Source of the DNA: Lutjanus erythropterus
Taxonomy: Eukaryota; Chordata; Actinopteri; Lutjaniformes; Lutjanidae
Length of the DNA: 64,000 bases
NCBI GenBank assembly: GCA_020091685.1
Contig: CM034591.1
Span: forward strand, 32,323,555 to 32,387,554
Reading direction: 5' to 3'
Positions 53,534 to 64,000 of this stretch are shown here, one piece after another; position 1 is the stretch's first letter, and each line of letters opens with the position of its first letter. Below the pieces are notes generated by a model. That model ran no database searches. It had not been told where the DNA came from and worked only from the letters and a program-made list of their open reading frames with translations. The position numbers were made by a program, and so were the translations under genes.

Positions 53534-56500
53534 TAGTCTCAACCATGTATGTATGTTTACTACGTACCCACTAGACTGAAGTCATGTTTGCTTTCTATGT
53601 TATTTGTTTATTTTACTCTATTTTTCTTATTTGCCCCTTATTTTTGTTTTGTCTGTTGTCTAATATACTTTGAGCTGTTTATGCACTTGTCTTCACTTGT
53701 TCTGTAATTGTTTCCATGCACAATAATAAATAAATAAATAAATGAATGAATAGAAATTTATAAAGAATTCTGTTTTCCCACTCGGCTCTTCAGATACCTC
53801 CGTCAGCCAATGATTCTGAGTATGCAAAGGTCCACATTCCTCTGGCTCTCATGAGGTACAGGGACTTCCTGGAAGCACGGCAGGTTAGGCAGTCTTTACT
53901 TTTTCTGCTGCTAGTCTTGTTACCACTCCTTTTAGAAAAGTTCGATTCAATGAAAAAGTCATGTTGGATGCAAAGTTGCTCATTAAAGCTTTAATCTTTG
54001 TGTGTGTCCTCAGGTGTTTGGTGAAGATATGCACGTGAAGCTTTACGCTCCACCACACTCCAAGCTTGATCCAAGCATTGCAGTCATGCTACTGATTGCA
54101 ATCGTCACTGTTGCCCTGGGTGGCTACTGGAGTGGAGCATGTGAGAGGTGAGATATTATAGCTGTGCATTGTCAGGACCTGACTCAAGAAGTTTCAACAA
54201 TAATGGCTTGATTCCTCTGAGCATGGCTGTGTTGTGTTACGGCTGTGCTGCAGCCACAGGAGGTCATCACAGCCACTCTACACAATGCTGGTGATTCCAC
54301 CAGCAGTGCCTTGTCCCAGAAGCGGCTCTCCACTCTGCTCCACTTTAAATATGCATAGTCTATTTTTGACGGATGCTGCGTCAATCTGCACAGAGCAAAC
54401 CAAGCAGGCAGGAAGTCAGACACAGGATGTCATAGACAATCTTGTCACGTTTTAAAATAAAAGACCATGTGCAGGCTCACGATTATACAAACAGACCAAA
54501 AAGAAACCATTGAACTACGTAGCCTCCTATTCCATGGTAGAAGCACAAAAATCAAGGAAAAATGACCAAATCAACAAAATCTGAGCAAGTCAACATAATC
54601 AGGCAGACAAAAATGCTCCACTTATAGACTGTTGGTGGGGCATGAAGCCATGTGGAGGACTGATGAAAACTGTGGTGCACATGCAACCTGCCCAGTGGAA
54701 TCAAGTAATAAGGGAGACGACACCAGACCACAACATTTAAACAATGGAACTTGATTACCCAAAGTAACCAAACTGGACCAAATTAAATTATATTAGAGGT
54801 AATAGCTATGATAAGATATGGTATGTTTATGTCAGTGACATCAGTTCTGTGTGACATTTTAATGATGGGTGTGTGTAGGGCTTTGTTCGGAGTGCAAGCA
54901 AATCAGATTTGTTTATCAAATCAGATCTTTAAGACACACTGTCCTGTTATTTGCAAGTGATCAGATCAGATTTGTGTGTGTCCAGACATCACCAACCTAT
55001 CTGCATGTGTTGCTGTAGTAACGTTGTAAGCATCAGGAACTTTCTACACTTCCCAAGGCAGAAGCATGGGAAGTGGAGAGCCATCATCTGGCTCTCCAAA
55101 CAATTGTGTTGTGAAGTCGTGATGCAGAACTCCTCCATCACACCGGACAAACTCTTGTGTTATTCTCCATACTGCTCTGTTAATAGCACAGAGCGCTAGT
55201 AACATTCTGTAGTAGCATGGATTCTGCTCAGCCACTCTGATGCACTTCTGTGTCTTTTGATTTGTTGCTGTTGTTGTGTTTCTTTGAGTGTGATGCAGAA
55301 GACACTTTAAAAACTGGTTTCAGTGGCCAGACAGGGACACATCTGTAGAAATCTGATTGGAATTGCATTTCAAACCACCTCAAAATGTTGCTTGAATCCA
55401 TTTTCATGTAGTCTTGCTGTCCAGTCAATCTGAATAAAATCTGACACTTCACAAAAAAGACTTGGGGTAGCAGTCTGAACAAGGCCTAAATGTATGGATG
55501 TGAAAAGTAGAATAACTAACTAAACAAACTTAACAAACCAAAGGAGAATCAAGTGCCTTGAATGAAGGGCAAAGAGAGCAGCAACAGCAGAATGGTAGAC
55601 AGAGAGCAGCAGCTGCACTGCAGCCAGCCTTAAATAACCCAGGAACAGACTTGGGCCCTCAAGTGATCCACCTGCAAAGTGAGCAGAGAGACAGGTGAAT
55701 CTCACTGCAGGGGTCATCACAATATGTGTACATTTTAATACAATATAACTAGAGCAGATATCAGAAGAACATTTAGTTTTATCAGTATGCAGTGAGAGTG
55801 TGAATGATTAACCAGATAATAGCTGTGTGAATATACAGTACTGAAATGTTGAACATACAACTGATGGCATTGATATTTTCAACAAGTAGCATATACTTTG
55901 CCAAAGGTCATCTTTATTGCAGTGCCATTGTATCAGATTGCATGGATTTGTATGGTTGAATTGTATAGTTGATGGTGCCTGGTCTGCTTTTTTTAATTTG
56001 TCTTTTTGACCACCAGATTTATAAACAGTAGGCTTGAAATATATAATTCCAATGTTTTTCTGTTTGTGGCAGGGACCGACTGAAAGGTGGTGCAGAGGGG
56101 GGAGGAGGTGGAGAGAGCAAAGCTGACAGTGGAGAGCTTTTCCTGTACTCTCCCCTCAAAGTGGTTTTCTTTGTCGCCCTGATGTGTGGGATGCTGGTAC
56201 TCATGTACTACTTTTACAACATCCTCGGTGAGTGGGACAAAATAAAAACAGCTCTTGTGTACTCTGAAGGAGTAATTATATCTGGTGTTTTGTTGAAGTG
56301 ATCTGTGTTTGTTTCTTCACCCAGTTTACGTTATTATTGCCATATTCTGCCTGGCTTCTGCCTCTGCACTGTTCAGCTGCCTGGATGCAGTGATGGAAAA
56401 GATTGGTTGTGGCACTTGCAGGTATGAGGATCACTCTTTCAAAAAAGATTATATACACACTTACTCACACACACATACAAATACAAATGCATATTCCACT

Positions 56501-59500
56501 AGCGTTGTGTAAATATAAATGGGAGAGATGAGTATCAGTACTACCTGATGAATAGCTCAGTACAGAATATGTAATCATATTTTACTTCCTTTCCTGGTTT
56601 CTCTGTAAATATATTATCCATTCCATCTAAACAAGACAGACATTGTGGTCACAGAGAAGATGTGAAACAGATCTGTGTGCGTTACTTCCTTCTCCCAACG
56701 TGTCTGTCTCTAAATCACAGACTGACCAGTCTCAGCTGCTGAAAGCCTTTGTTTATTTGACTGTCTGTCTTTTTCTAGGTTCTCTATCCGAAATTGTAAC
56801 TTCTCAGTAAGGTCTCTCATACTGGCTGCTGTGTGCATTAGCATTGCTGTGGTCTGGGGAGTCTACAGGAATGAAGACAGGTACCATGACGGGACACATA
56901 CACACAAAACACACAACCCATAATGCCTCTGTCTGTTTCACTCCCACCTTCAGTCGTGGCTGTCATAGGGAGACTGTTCTAGTGGTGAAGCAGAAGGTGC
57001 TTATTGCTTAATATTATCCAGTAAACAACCACACTGCTGCAGCAGTGCTTTTGACATTATAACACCCAACCACATTCCTGTGTTGGTGTTACATGTTTAT
57101 AGCCAATTGCAAGCTCAGCCTGTCCAGAAAGATGATTGAAGGGCTTTTTATTCCTGTCATTATTGTACCAGGTATGGACATTGTCTCTTAATGGTTGCAT
57201 GGTGACATACACTTGTTTTGTGAGACATGAATGATGACTTTATTCTATTTACTCTATTATAAATTAATTAATTTAAGTAATAACCTCAATCATGTAGTTG
57301 GTGTTGTTTAATGTGATAATGACATTGGCAGGGTTATTGTGGCTAAAGTGTTTTCATATTTAGAGGTTGGTCAGTGTTCCTAGAATAGTAGATTCTATTG
57401 TCAGCCTCCCTGTTGCCGCTTAACATAACTAGCTTGTGTTATTTTTATGATCTTTATCAGTCAGCTTAGTCTGACTTTATGAATGTGGTAGTAAAAAAAG
57501 TTTAGGGCCCAAAGTCTGTTGGAGATAATAATGAAAAACAAATGTGAAATATATTGTAAAATATCAAAATATATGGCTATAAAATCAATTCTTTCAATTT
57601 GCTCTCCTTTAGCAGGGTATTATTTCTAACTGTGTAACTATGTATTTCTTTTTTGTGTCGTGTTTGTGTTAAGTTGAGTCAGACTGCTCCTCTTAAAGTT
57701 AAAAACACATGCTAAGGTTAAAACACAAGGTAAAAGAGCTTCTTGTGCTTTTGTAGATGGATCTGGATCTTACAGGACCTCCTTGGCATTGCTTTCTGCC
57801 TAAACTTCATGAAGACCATCTCACTGTCCAACTTCAAGGTACCTCTCTCTTCCAAGAATCACACTCACTGTCTTCATAATTCTATCTTTTAATCTATGAC
57901 TGTGTTCCTCTTGAACTGTCATTATTATATTTATTTATATACACATATTTTATATTCATTGTCCTCTGCGCACTATTTCTATGTCCCAGATCTTTTTGTC
58001 TTTGCATCAACAAGACAGACCTCTGTACATTAACTATTATTAATAATAAATGCAATTCTGGTAAAACTGTGTTAAAATCTTTTTTCATTTCTCAGATTTA
58101 TCAGTTCTGTTTTCTTCTGTTTCCATAATCTCATAGATCTGTGTGATTCTGCTGAGCCTCCTGCTTGTGTATGATGTCTTCTTTGTTTTCATCACTCCTT
58201 TCCTCACCAAGGTATGAACATATTTATTTATTTATTTTGTTTGTTTTTTGTTGTAGCAGGAGGGGTTTTCCACATAATGCTGACAATTTCTTTAGATTTT
58301 TTTCTGCAGTATTTCCTGCTTTTATGTTCAACTTTTTGTTGGCCAAAGGTTGAAAGAGTTTTGGCATCCAGTGAACATATTTAACTGATGCACAAAAAGC
58401 TTAATTCAAGAGAACAAGTGATTAATTGGAAAGGGAACTGTAAACACAGACACTTGATATCATTAAATAGGAGATGTTTTTGCAGCTCTGGTGGTTTCAT
58501 GAATAGACAAGTAATATGAATGTTTGGCATTTCTTTCTCTGTCAACAGAATGGAGTTAGCATAATGGTGCAGGTTGCCCAGGGCCCGGATGCATCTGGAG
58601 AGAAGGTAAGTCCATCTGCACTGCAACCTGCCTTGAAGGGGAACACTGCCAAATTGTCTTTTTAGGCTTTTTCAAAATTTTTGTTAAAATTTCACAGTTT
58701 TTTCACTGTTTTAGTGAATTTTAAGATTTGGAATGGTTGAAAAAAAATGCAGCTCAAGACATTTTATGAAAATTGTTTCTTTATTAGGAGACTCAGGACT
58801 GAAATAAAAATAAATTGGTAGAGAAAGTTTGTGTTCAAGAAGAGCAGTGAGGAGTGCAGGAGTCCTGATGAACCAGCCAAAAGCTAAGCTTGGTGGAATT
58901 CCCCGTCAAGTTTGTCCTGGCTTTATTAACATCCTGGCTGATCTGCACTGCTTGTTGTTGATGCCCTGAGGGCAATGATAGACTGACTGACTAACTTTGC
59001 GCTGGGGTTGGGTGGGCTCTGTCGTAGACGCAAGGTAACATGGTGGAGGTCTCCGCTGAACCCCAGCCTCCCTCTGAGAAAGTAAGGCTTGACCTTTTAC
59101 CCATCCACTCCTTTTTTCAGTGCTACATCCTGAGGTGTGTGGGAAGGGATTGGGGTTGTAGATGATAGACTCATGTGCAGAATCAAATAGAATAGAAGTA
59201 GAGGAATAGAATTGTTTTATGTATTCTTCTGTATAGACCCCCACAAACCACAAAGATGCATCCAAGGCAATTGTTCAAATTTAGTTAACAAGAAAGATTG
59301 AAAAAGAAAAACATTTAAGACCCCTGGCACAACATTCAAAAAAGTAATACAAATACCCTACTTTATTGATAATTAAAATGCATTTTTTAACAAAAATAAC
59401 TGTACATTGTACTCTATACAATGCACTGGATCAGTTGTGTGTACCCTTAATTGTTTGTGGTGCCCATCATGTTCATATGTATCTATGGATTTTTTACATT

Positions 59501-62500
59501 TCTTTTTTCTATGGCTGTAATCTTGAAAAAAGGTTCTTATGGTTTCCCCCAATCTTCTAACAAAAATGAAATATGAACAGACATGTAGTCTCTCACATGA
59601 TTGTCAAGTGGTATGCCCTGAAAAGTCACTTGAGTTTGTATTTTGAACATAACAGTTCTGTTCCGTTTGAATCATTTTATGTGCAGTGTTTTCATGCCGT
59701 TGCATCATTGTAGAATGGATTTGGCCTTCTGAGGGTTTTTTTGTTTATAGGAAAGACTTTGTATTTATATTTTGTTTCAGTAAAACATGGTTTTAGTATG
59801 AATACTCTAAGTCTTTTCTCTCTTTAGTTAGAGGTGCTCAGAGGATTCAGTGAGGAATGTTAAGCCATTGCAGGATAGCTGAAGCAGTGTTTCTCCCAGG
59901 ATTCCTCGTGCAGCAGAGCTCACATTTTTGGATTTTCAATTTTCTCTGGGAAATTATACTCAGCACAGACCTATGTATTCAGCAAATTGTGTTCAGCAAG
60001 TTATTGTATGCATAGCATTTGCATAGTGTATGTGAGCATTTGTGAATACAGCATTTTGTTGTTTGTTGTTACAATTTCAAGTAACATTGAAAGTAAAGTA
60101 CAATAGATTTAAAACATCTGTGTCCAAAAAATGTCAGCAAGATACACAACAAAATTCAGAGAACAGTGTTTGTTCAGTTTTAATTGTTTATGGACACCTT
60201 AACTGAAAAAAATCTCTTAGCGTAAAATTAATGATGAGAACAGAAAGACATTCTGAGAGTTGTTTCTCTTTTTCTGAAATGTTTTCTATGCCACGGTTTG
60301 TAGTTTCACCCCAGCTAAATTTGTGCACCAATTGCCTCCTTACTGTCCACGCAGACCATATATATGCTGTCAAAATGTGAAAGGCAGTGTGTTGTTGAGA
60401 TGGGAGTTAGAAAATACAGCAAGAGATTCTAAAGCAACATACACTAATATGTCTGCTACAGCCCTGAGAAATGAATATGCAATACATAGTCAGTTCAACA
60501 CAAAGTGCAGGTCACTGTATTTGGCTGCATAAGACACAACAATTCTGCTGTCATACTTATGCAATTTTAAACAGGTAAAATGTTTTATTTTCTCAGCTGC
60601 CAGTGGTGATGCGTGTCCCACGATTCTCAGCTTGGGCTCAGAACCTGTGTGGGATGCAGTTCTCCATTCTGGGTTATGGAGACATCATTGTTCCAGGTGA
60701 GGCTGTTGAAGTGGCAGTGTCAGAGTTTACCTAAAACTAAACTAACTAACTAAACTGTGCCTGGGAAATATTTTGAACAATATGCAAAATTAACTTTTTT
60801 GTTTACTGGCCAAATGGCCAGTGAATGTTCAAATCTGACCAGCCACCATTGGATTTTTTGACTGAAGAGTGAAGCAAAATCTACCAAACACTTGCATATT
60901 TTACCAGCATTTGGCTGCATGGTGCTAATTCTGTGCACTGATTTTGAATACAAACATTAGTGGCTAACATTCTCTGAGCCAAAGAGGAACAAGAAAGAAA
61001 GAACTAAATACATGGTGTGTTTAGTTCAGTACAAACAAAGCTGTTTTTATGAACATTATCATTTGTCTAGCCTGGATGAGGTCTGTGTAATTAAAGTTAC
61101 TTGCAAGTAAGAATGTTTTTTTTTTTTTTTACTTAAAAGGTTCCTAAACCAGCAGTGTTTAAAAAGCTGTGTTTATCTCAGCACTGTTTCTGAGAAAGAA
61201 TAAATAAATGCAAACATTTGTAGTGTGATGTATCCCTCACCTTGTGTATCTTAATTGGTCCAACAGGCCTCCTGGTTGCCTATTGCAGCAGGTTTGATGT
61301 TTGGGTCAACAGTACCAAGAAGATCTACTTTGTCAGCTGCTGCATAGGTAACTCACAGCTCAACTATAATCTTGTGATTCATATTTTATCATTATTATTT
61401 GAAAATATTTTACGTCAATCTTTGAAAAAAGGAATTTTCCTTTTTTTAGTTTTATAGTATTGTTGGTAGTGTTACAGTATGTCACCACTTCTTTTTTCAT
61501 ATTTGAAATCCTGTATGTTTCAGGTTGCATATATACATTTTTTATGTATTTTCTTTAGCCATATTGTCTTTGCTACTCGTCTACCAGCAGCTGAACTACC
61601 AGCATACTGTATTTCATAACATTTCCCTACACATCAGAAGATCTTTTGTGAGAGTCTTTTTCATAGTTCTGCTTAGTAAAATGCTGACATTGTTTGTGTC
61701 TCTGGTTAGTTCTTTTTTCCAAAGTAAGCAGATTTACTTTCTGCTTCTGTGTTTGTATTTGTCTGTCTCTTTCATTCCCTGTAGCCTATCTGCTGGGAAT
61801 GATCACAACGTTTGCTGTGATGCTGCTGACAGAGATGGGCCAGCCTGCCTTACTCTACCTAGTGCCCTTCACCCTGATAACCTCAGCCGTGGTGGCTGGG
61901 TACAGGAAAGAGATGAAGCAGTTCTGGGCAGGAACCACCTATGAGGTGAGAGGACCAGAGAATTCAATGTCTTTCTAAACAGGTTTGGCCCAGTAGTGGT
62001 GTCTGATTGATGTTCTGGTACTTCCTTGGTGCTTTAAAACAGTTTAAGTGTATTTCTGAAGAACTTCACACCTCTCATCTTTGGCACAAAGTTTTTCACC
62101 ACTAGTTCATGAAACCAAAGTCAGCACATCACTAAGACTGAAGTACACAGCAAGGCCTTTTGATGAGGCATATGCTAACTGACAATCACTTGGAGGATAC
62201 TAATATGAACAAGGCTTGAATGCTTTAGTGCCGAGCTGGCTGTGTTATAGTGTAATAAAAAAACATTTTACCTGTTCAGCAAAAAAGCCAGTTCCTGGTC
62301 AGCCCTGAGGTTTTGCTGCTTCAGTTTGTCTACACAAAGTCACTGCACTTTATTTTTGCTCACAGACTTTCTGCAGAGTTTTACTTGGTCAACCTTCACT
62401 GATGCAGTTCCAGCTACATAACTTTTGCCAACCACCTGTATTATCATGAAAGTAAGGTTAGAGGATGCTGGTCACACCACTGGCATCAGATCACCAGAGA

Positions 62501-63893
62501 CCCCTGCAATGAAGTTAGTCCATTTATTGAAGGGCAGTCTCAAGGGAAGTTACTATAGGCAGTTTTCCTGTTCCTTCGCTGTCTCTTGTCCTGATGTAGT
62601 GTGAACTCAATTGTGACTGTGTGTGTTTGTATTTGTAAAACTGTAAATCTAAGGTCCTGCTGTCTTTTATGTACTGCATAGTCCACAGCACAAGTCAGGT
62701 GTTTTTAATATTTTGAGTAATCTTGAGGAAACATGGAATAGATTTTTACACTTTACAATTTTTGATGTAAAGTGTATTTTCTAAGTATGTACATAAATAC
62801 ATGCATACAGAGAGAACAGTAACGTTTTTGAGTCTGTTTTTGAATTGAATTACTGTTGGAGTAGGACCATAAATTTACATACTGAAGCAACTAAATGGAG
62901 CAGATACACTTGAACAGTTACTCAGCAGTGTGTGAAGGTGCTGCATGTGACATTTACTGCCATCAGATGTCGCTGTAGGCCACCAGCATTTCAGACCAAA
63001 ACAAATGAGCCCTTCATTTGATCAATTAAGCTGGAGAAAAAAAGTGGTATCTAAACACATTGCTCACTGAACTCAAACTGATGAATAAATATTAAATATT
63101 TTTCACCTAAAATGTTTACAGAAACATATTTTAGTGCATTGTTTAACTTTAGTGTGAGAAACTTAATCACCATACCACCATATTGAAAACGTGGAATGTG
63201 GAAGGAAGAGAGGGACACACACGCACTAACACGCACTGATATGCACTAACATGCACTAACATGCTGAATGAAGTATATTGCACCTTTAATGACCACAGCA
63301 GCAGTTTTTACATTTATGCTAGTTTACAAGTGTATGTTACTTTTGGCCATTTTCTAAACCATTCTTTAAGCTTTCAGATTGCTCTCATATCTTCAAGCCA
63401 GTTGGGTATTGCTTGTACAGAATGAAACTTAATTGCTGTGACTTGAAATTCTCCCTGACACTAATAATTCATCACAGTGAACTTGTCAAAGTCATCTAAT
63501 TGTAGTTGCATGTCATGCAGTTTCATGTTTCACTGGATGCTGGTGTTTTTTCAAGTCTCTGTATGTTTACATACCCAACCAGCATGAATTGAATCAAAGC
63601 AGACTGGAAGTTAGCAATAGTATGTAAAATGCAGAGCTTTACACAGTTTGTACTCGAAATCATGCATTTCCCACCCTGAGGTGCTGGACATGTGCATTGA
63701 TATGTCAATATAAATGTGTGTGTATGTGAGAGACAAAGATAGAATTCTGACCTGGCTTCATCTTCACCAGGTCTTGGACTCCAGGGAACCTTTGCTGCCA
63801 GGTGTGCTTCCCGCCAACATAGACCCCTCCTGTGCATTTCTCTTCACTGCAGTGACTTATCTTTTCTCACAAGCTTCTTTGTGTTCCTTTTGA
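48621..63893 (+). CDS. sppl2a: Signal peptide peptidase-like 2A, intramembrane aspartyl protease
   Basis: SPPL2A cleaves type II membrane protein stubs (in mammals CD74 and TNF) in late endosomes and lysosomes. Fifteen exons: 48621-48674, 50597-50707, 51165-51344, 53794-53883, 54014-54147, 56073-56227, 56325-56421, 56779-56880, 57758-57839, 58137-58211, 58549-58605, 60597-60696, 61267-61347, 61785-61945, 63771-63893. All phases agree, giving 533 residues; human SPPL2A has 520. Residues 1-18 form a hydrophobic signal peptide. Residues 19-160 are a luminal protease-associated domain with several N-glycosylation sites. VALGGYWSG marks the first membrane segment, followed by eight more. Catalytic motifs are YD at 347-348 (LLVYDVFFVF), GYGD at 405-408 (human GFGD) and QPAL at 459-462. 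The tail has YEVL (492-495), a YxxΦ sorting signal in the place of human YQMM. The last exon's stop is a model: a GT after LLPG could splice on beyond the window. Confidence 0.93.
48675..50596 (+). other. sppl2a intron 1, no other gene seen
   Basis: AT-rich intron between the signal-peptide exon and the second exon. I recognise no repeat family, RNA gene or additional exon in it. Confidence 0.5.
51770..53750 (+). mobile_element. 5'-truncated, degenerate L1-type non-LTR retrotransposon in sppl2a intron 3
   Basis: Conceptual translation from 51775 gives a reverse transcriptase segment with LYTSPRATIITN and the hallmark [21 protein letters not shown], then NWNKSTILPL and YLGINIS. The catalytic YADD box position reads CAYY, so both essential aspartates are lost. 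In-frame stops and shifts follow. Downstream, a cysteine-rich CSQCTLGSTDDYLHATWVC-like segment near 52980-53040 matches the C-terminal zinc-knuckle of L1 ORF2, interrupted by a stop. The copy ends in (AAAT)n at about 53724-53745. A short atttataaa at both edges (about 51753 and 53756) may be a target duplication. Inactive remnant in sense orientation. Confidence 0.85.
53467..53529. repeat. (AAAT)n followed by (CA)n
   Basis: Adjacent tetranucleotide and dinucleotide runs within the 3' part of the L1 remnant. They may mark an internal insertion or the end of a nested element. Confidence 0.9.
54876..55488. mobile_element. Non-autonomous DNA transposon with 20-bp inverted ends in sppl2a intron 5
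   Basis: The left end TAGGGCTTTGTTCGGAGTGC and the right end read on the minus strand, TAGGCCTTGTTCAGACTGC, form inverted repeats. The 613-bp interior contains several aaatcagat words and no transposase frame. No convincing target duplication was found. Confidence 0.7.
58606..60596 (+). other. sppl2a intron 11, no feature recognised
   Basis: About 2 kb of AT-rich intron. The open frames here, such as 58906-59265 on the minus strand, show no family similarity or splice context. Confidence 0.5.
61946..63770 (+). other. sppl2a last intron, no feature recognised
   Basis: About 1.8 kb separating the PAL-motif exon from the tail exon. It contains a few acacgcactaacatgcacta words near 63218-63262, a short degenerate tandem repeat, and nothing else I can name. 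Confidence 0.45.
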
Positions 63894-64000
63894 CTTTTAA
63901 CCCCTGATTTCCAGGGTCAATGTGACATTCCAAGACACAACAGATGTTACTGCTTTTAAAAATACAAAAATCTCAGTTTGGTCAGTACAGTGTTTTCATT

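Noticed and set aside
1-64000. CRISPR array, tRNA or rRNA genes
   Set aside because: No regularly spaced direct repeats of suitable length, no cloverleaf with A and B boxes, and no rRNA core text were seen; the DNA is vertebrate nuclear sequence.

Overview
The window is nuclear DNA from a ray-finned (teleost) fish. It is AT-rich and intron-rich. Long (GT)n microsatellites are frequent, small non-autonomous DNA transposons of fish type sit in most introns and intergenic stretches, and all four genes have vertebrate orthologues with fish-like proteins (for example a GnRH receptor with a long C-terminal tail). Many short open frames exist, but only those with conserved protein sequence, GT/AG borders and consistent splice phase were accepted.

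Layout. (1) About 1-12733, plus strand: the ten last coding exons of an ELL-family transcription elongation factor, best matched to ELL3. Its first exons lie before the window. (2) 17410-24055, plus strand: a complete 16-exon WDR93, 668 codons when joined, with a likely RFX X-box just upstream and a perfect 392-bp palindrome across its last 3' splice site. (3) 29815-34103, minus strand: a complete three-exon gonadotropin-releasing hormone receptor of 427 residues, convergent with wdr93. (4) 48621-63893, plus strand: SPPL2A, an intramembrane aspartyl protease, in 15 coding exons (533 residues in this model), with YD, GxGD and PAL active-site motifs. A truncated L1-type retrotransposon lies in its third intron.

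The genes do not form a pathway and have no operon-like relation. Ell3 acts in Pol II elongation, Wdr93 in the ciliary axoneme, Gnrhr in pituitary/brain signalling and Sppl2a in late endosomes and lysosomes. What links them is synteny: human ELL3, SPPL2A and WDR93 all lie on chromosome 15, while this receptor type has no counterpart that I know of there.

Intergenic DNA (12734-16860, 24056-29814, 34148-48440) shows no convincing coding exon. It carries several mobile-element copies, some with clear terminal inverted repeats and 8-bp target duplications typical of hAT elements. I found no CRISPR array, no rRNA or tRNA gene, and no evidence of a new multi-gene system. The least ordinary signals are the perfect palindrome in wdr93, the long ELL3 form, the X-box, and the receptor's location and upstream reading frame. 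Exon borders were read by eye from splice consensus and phase, so single-base errors are possible.
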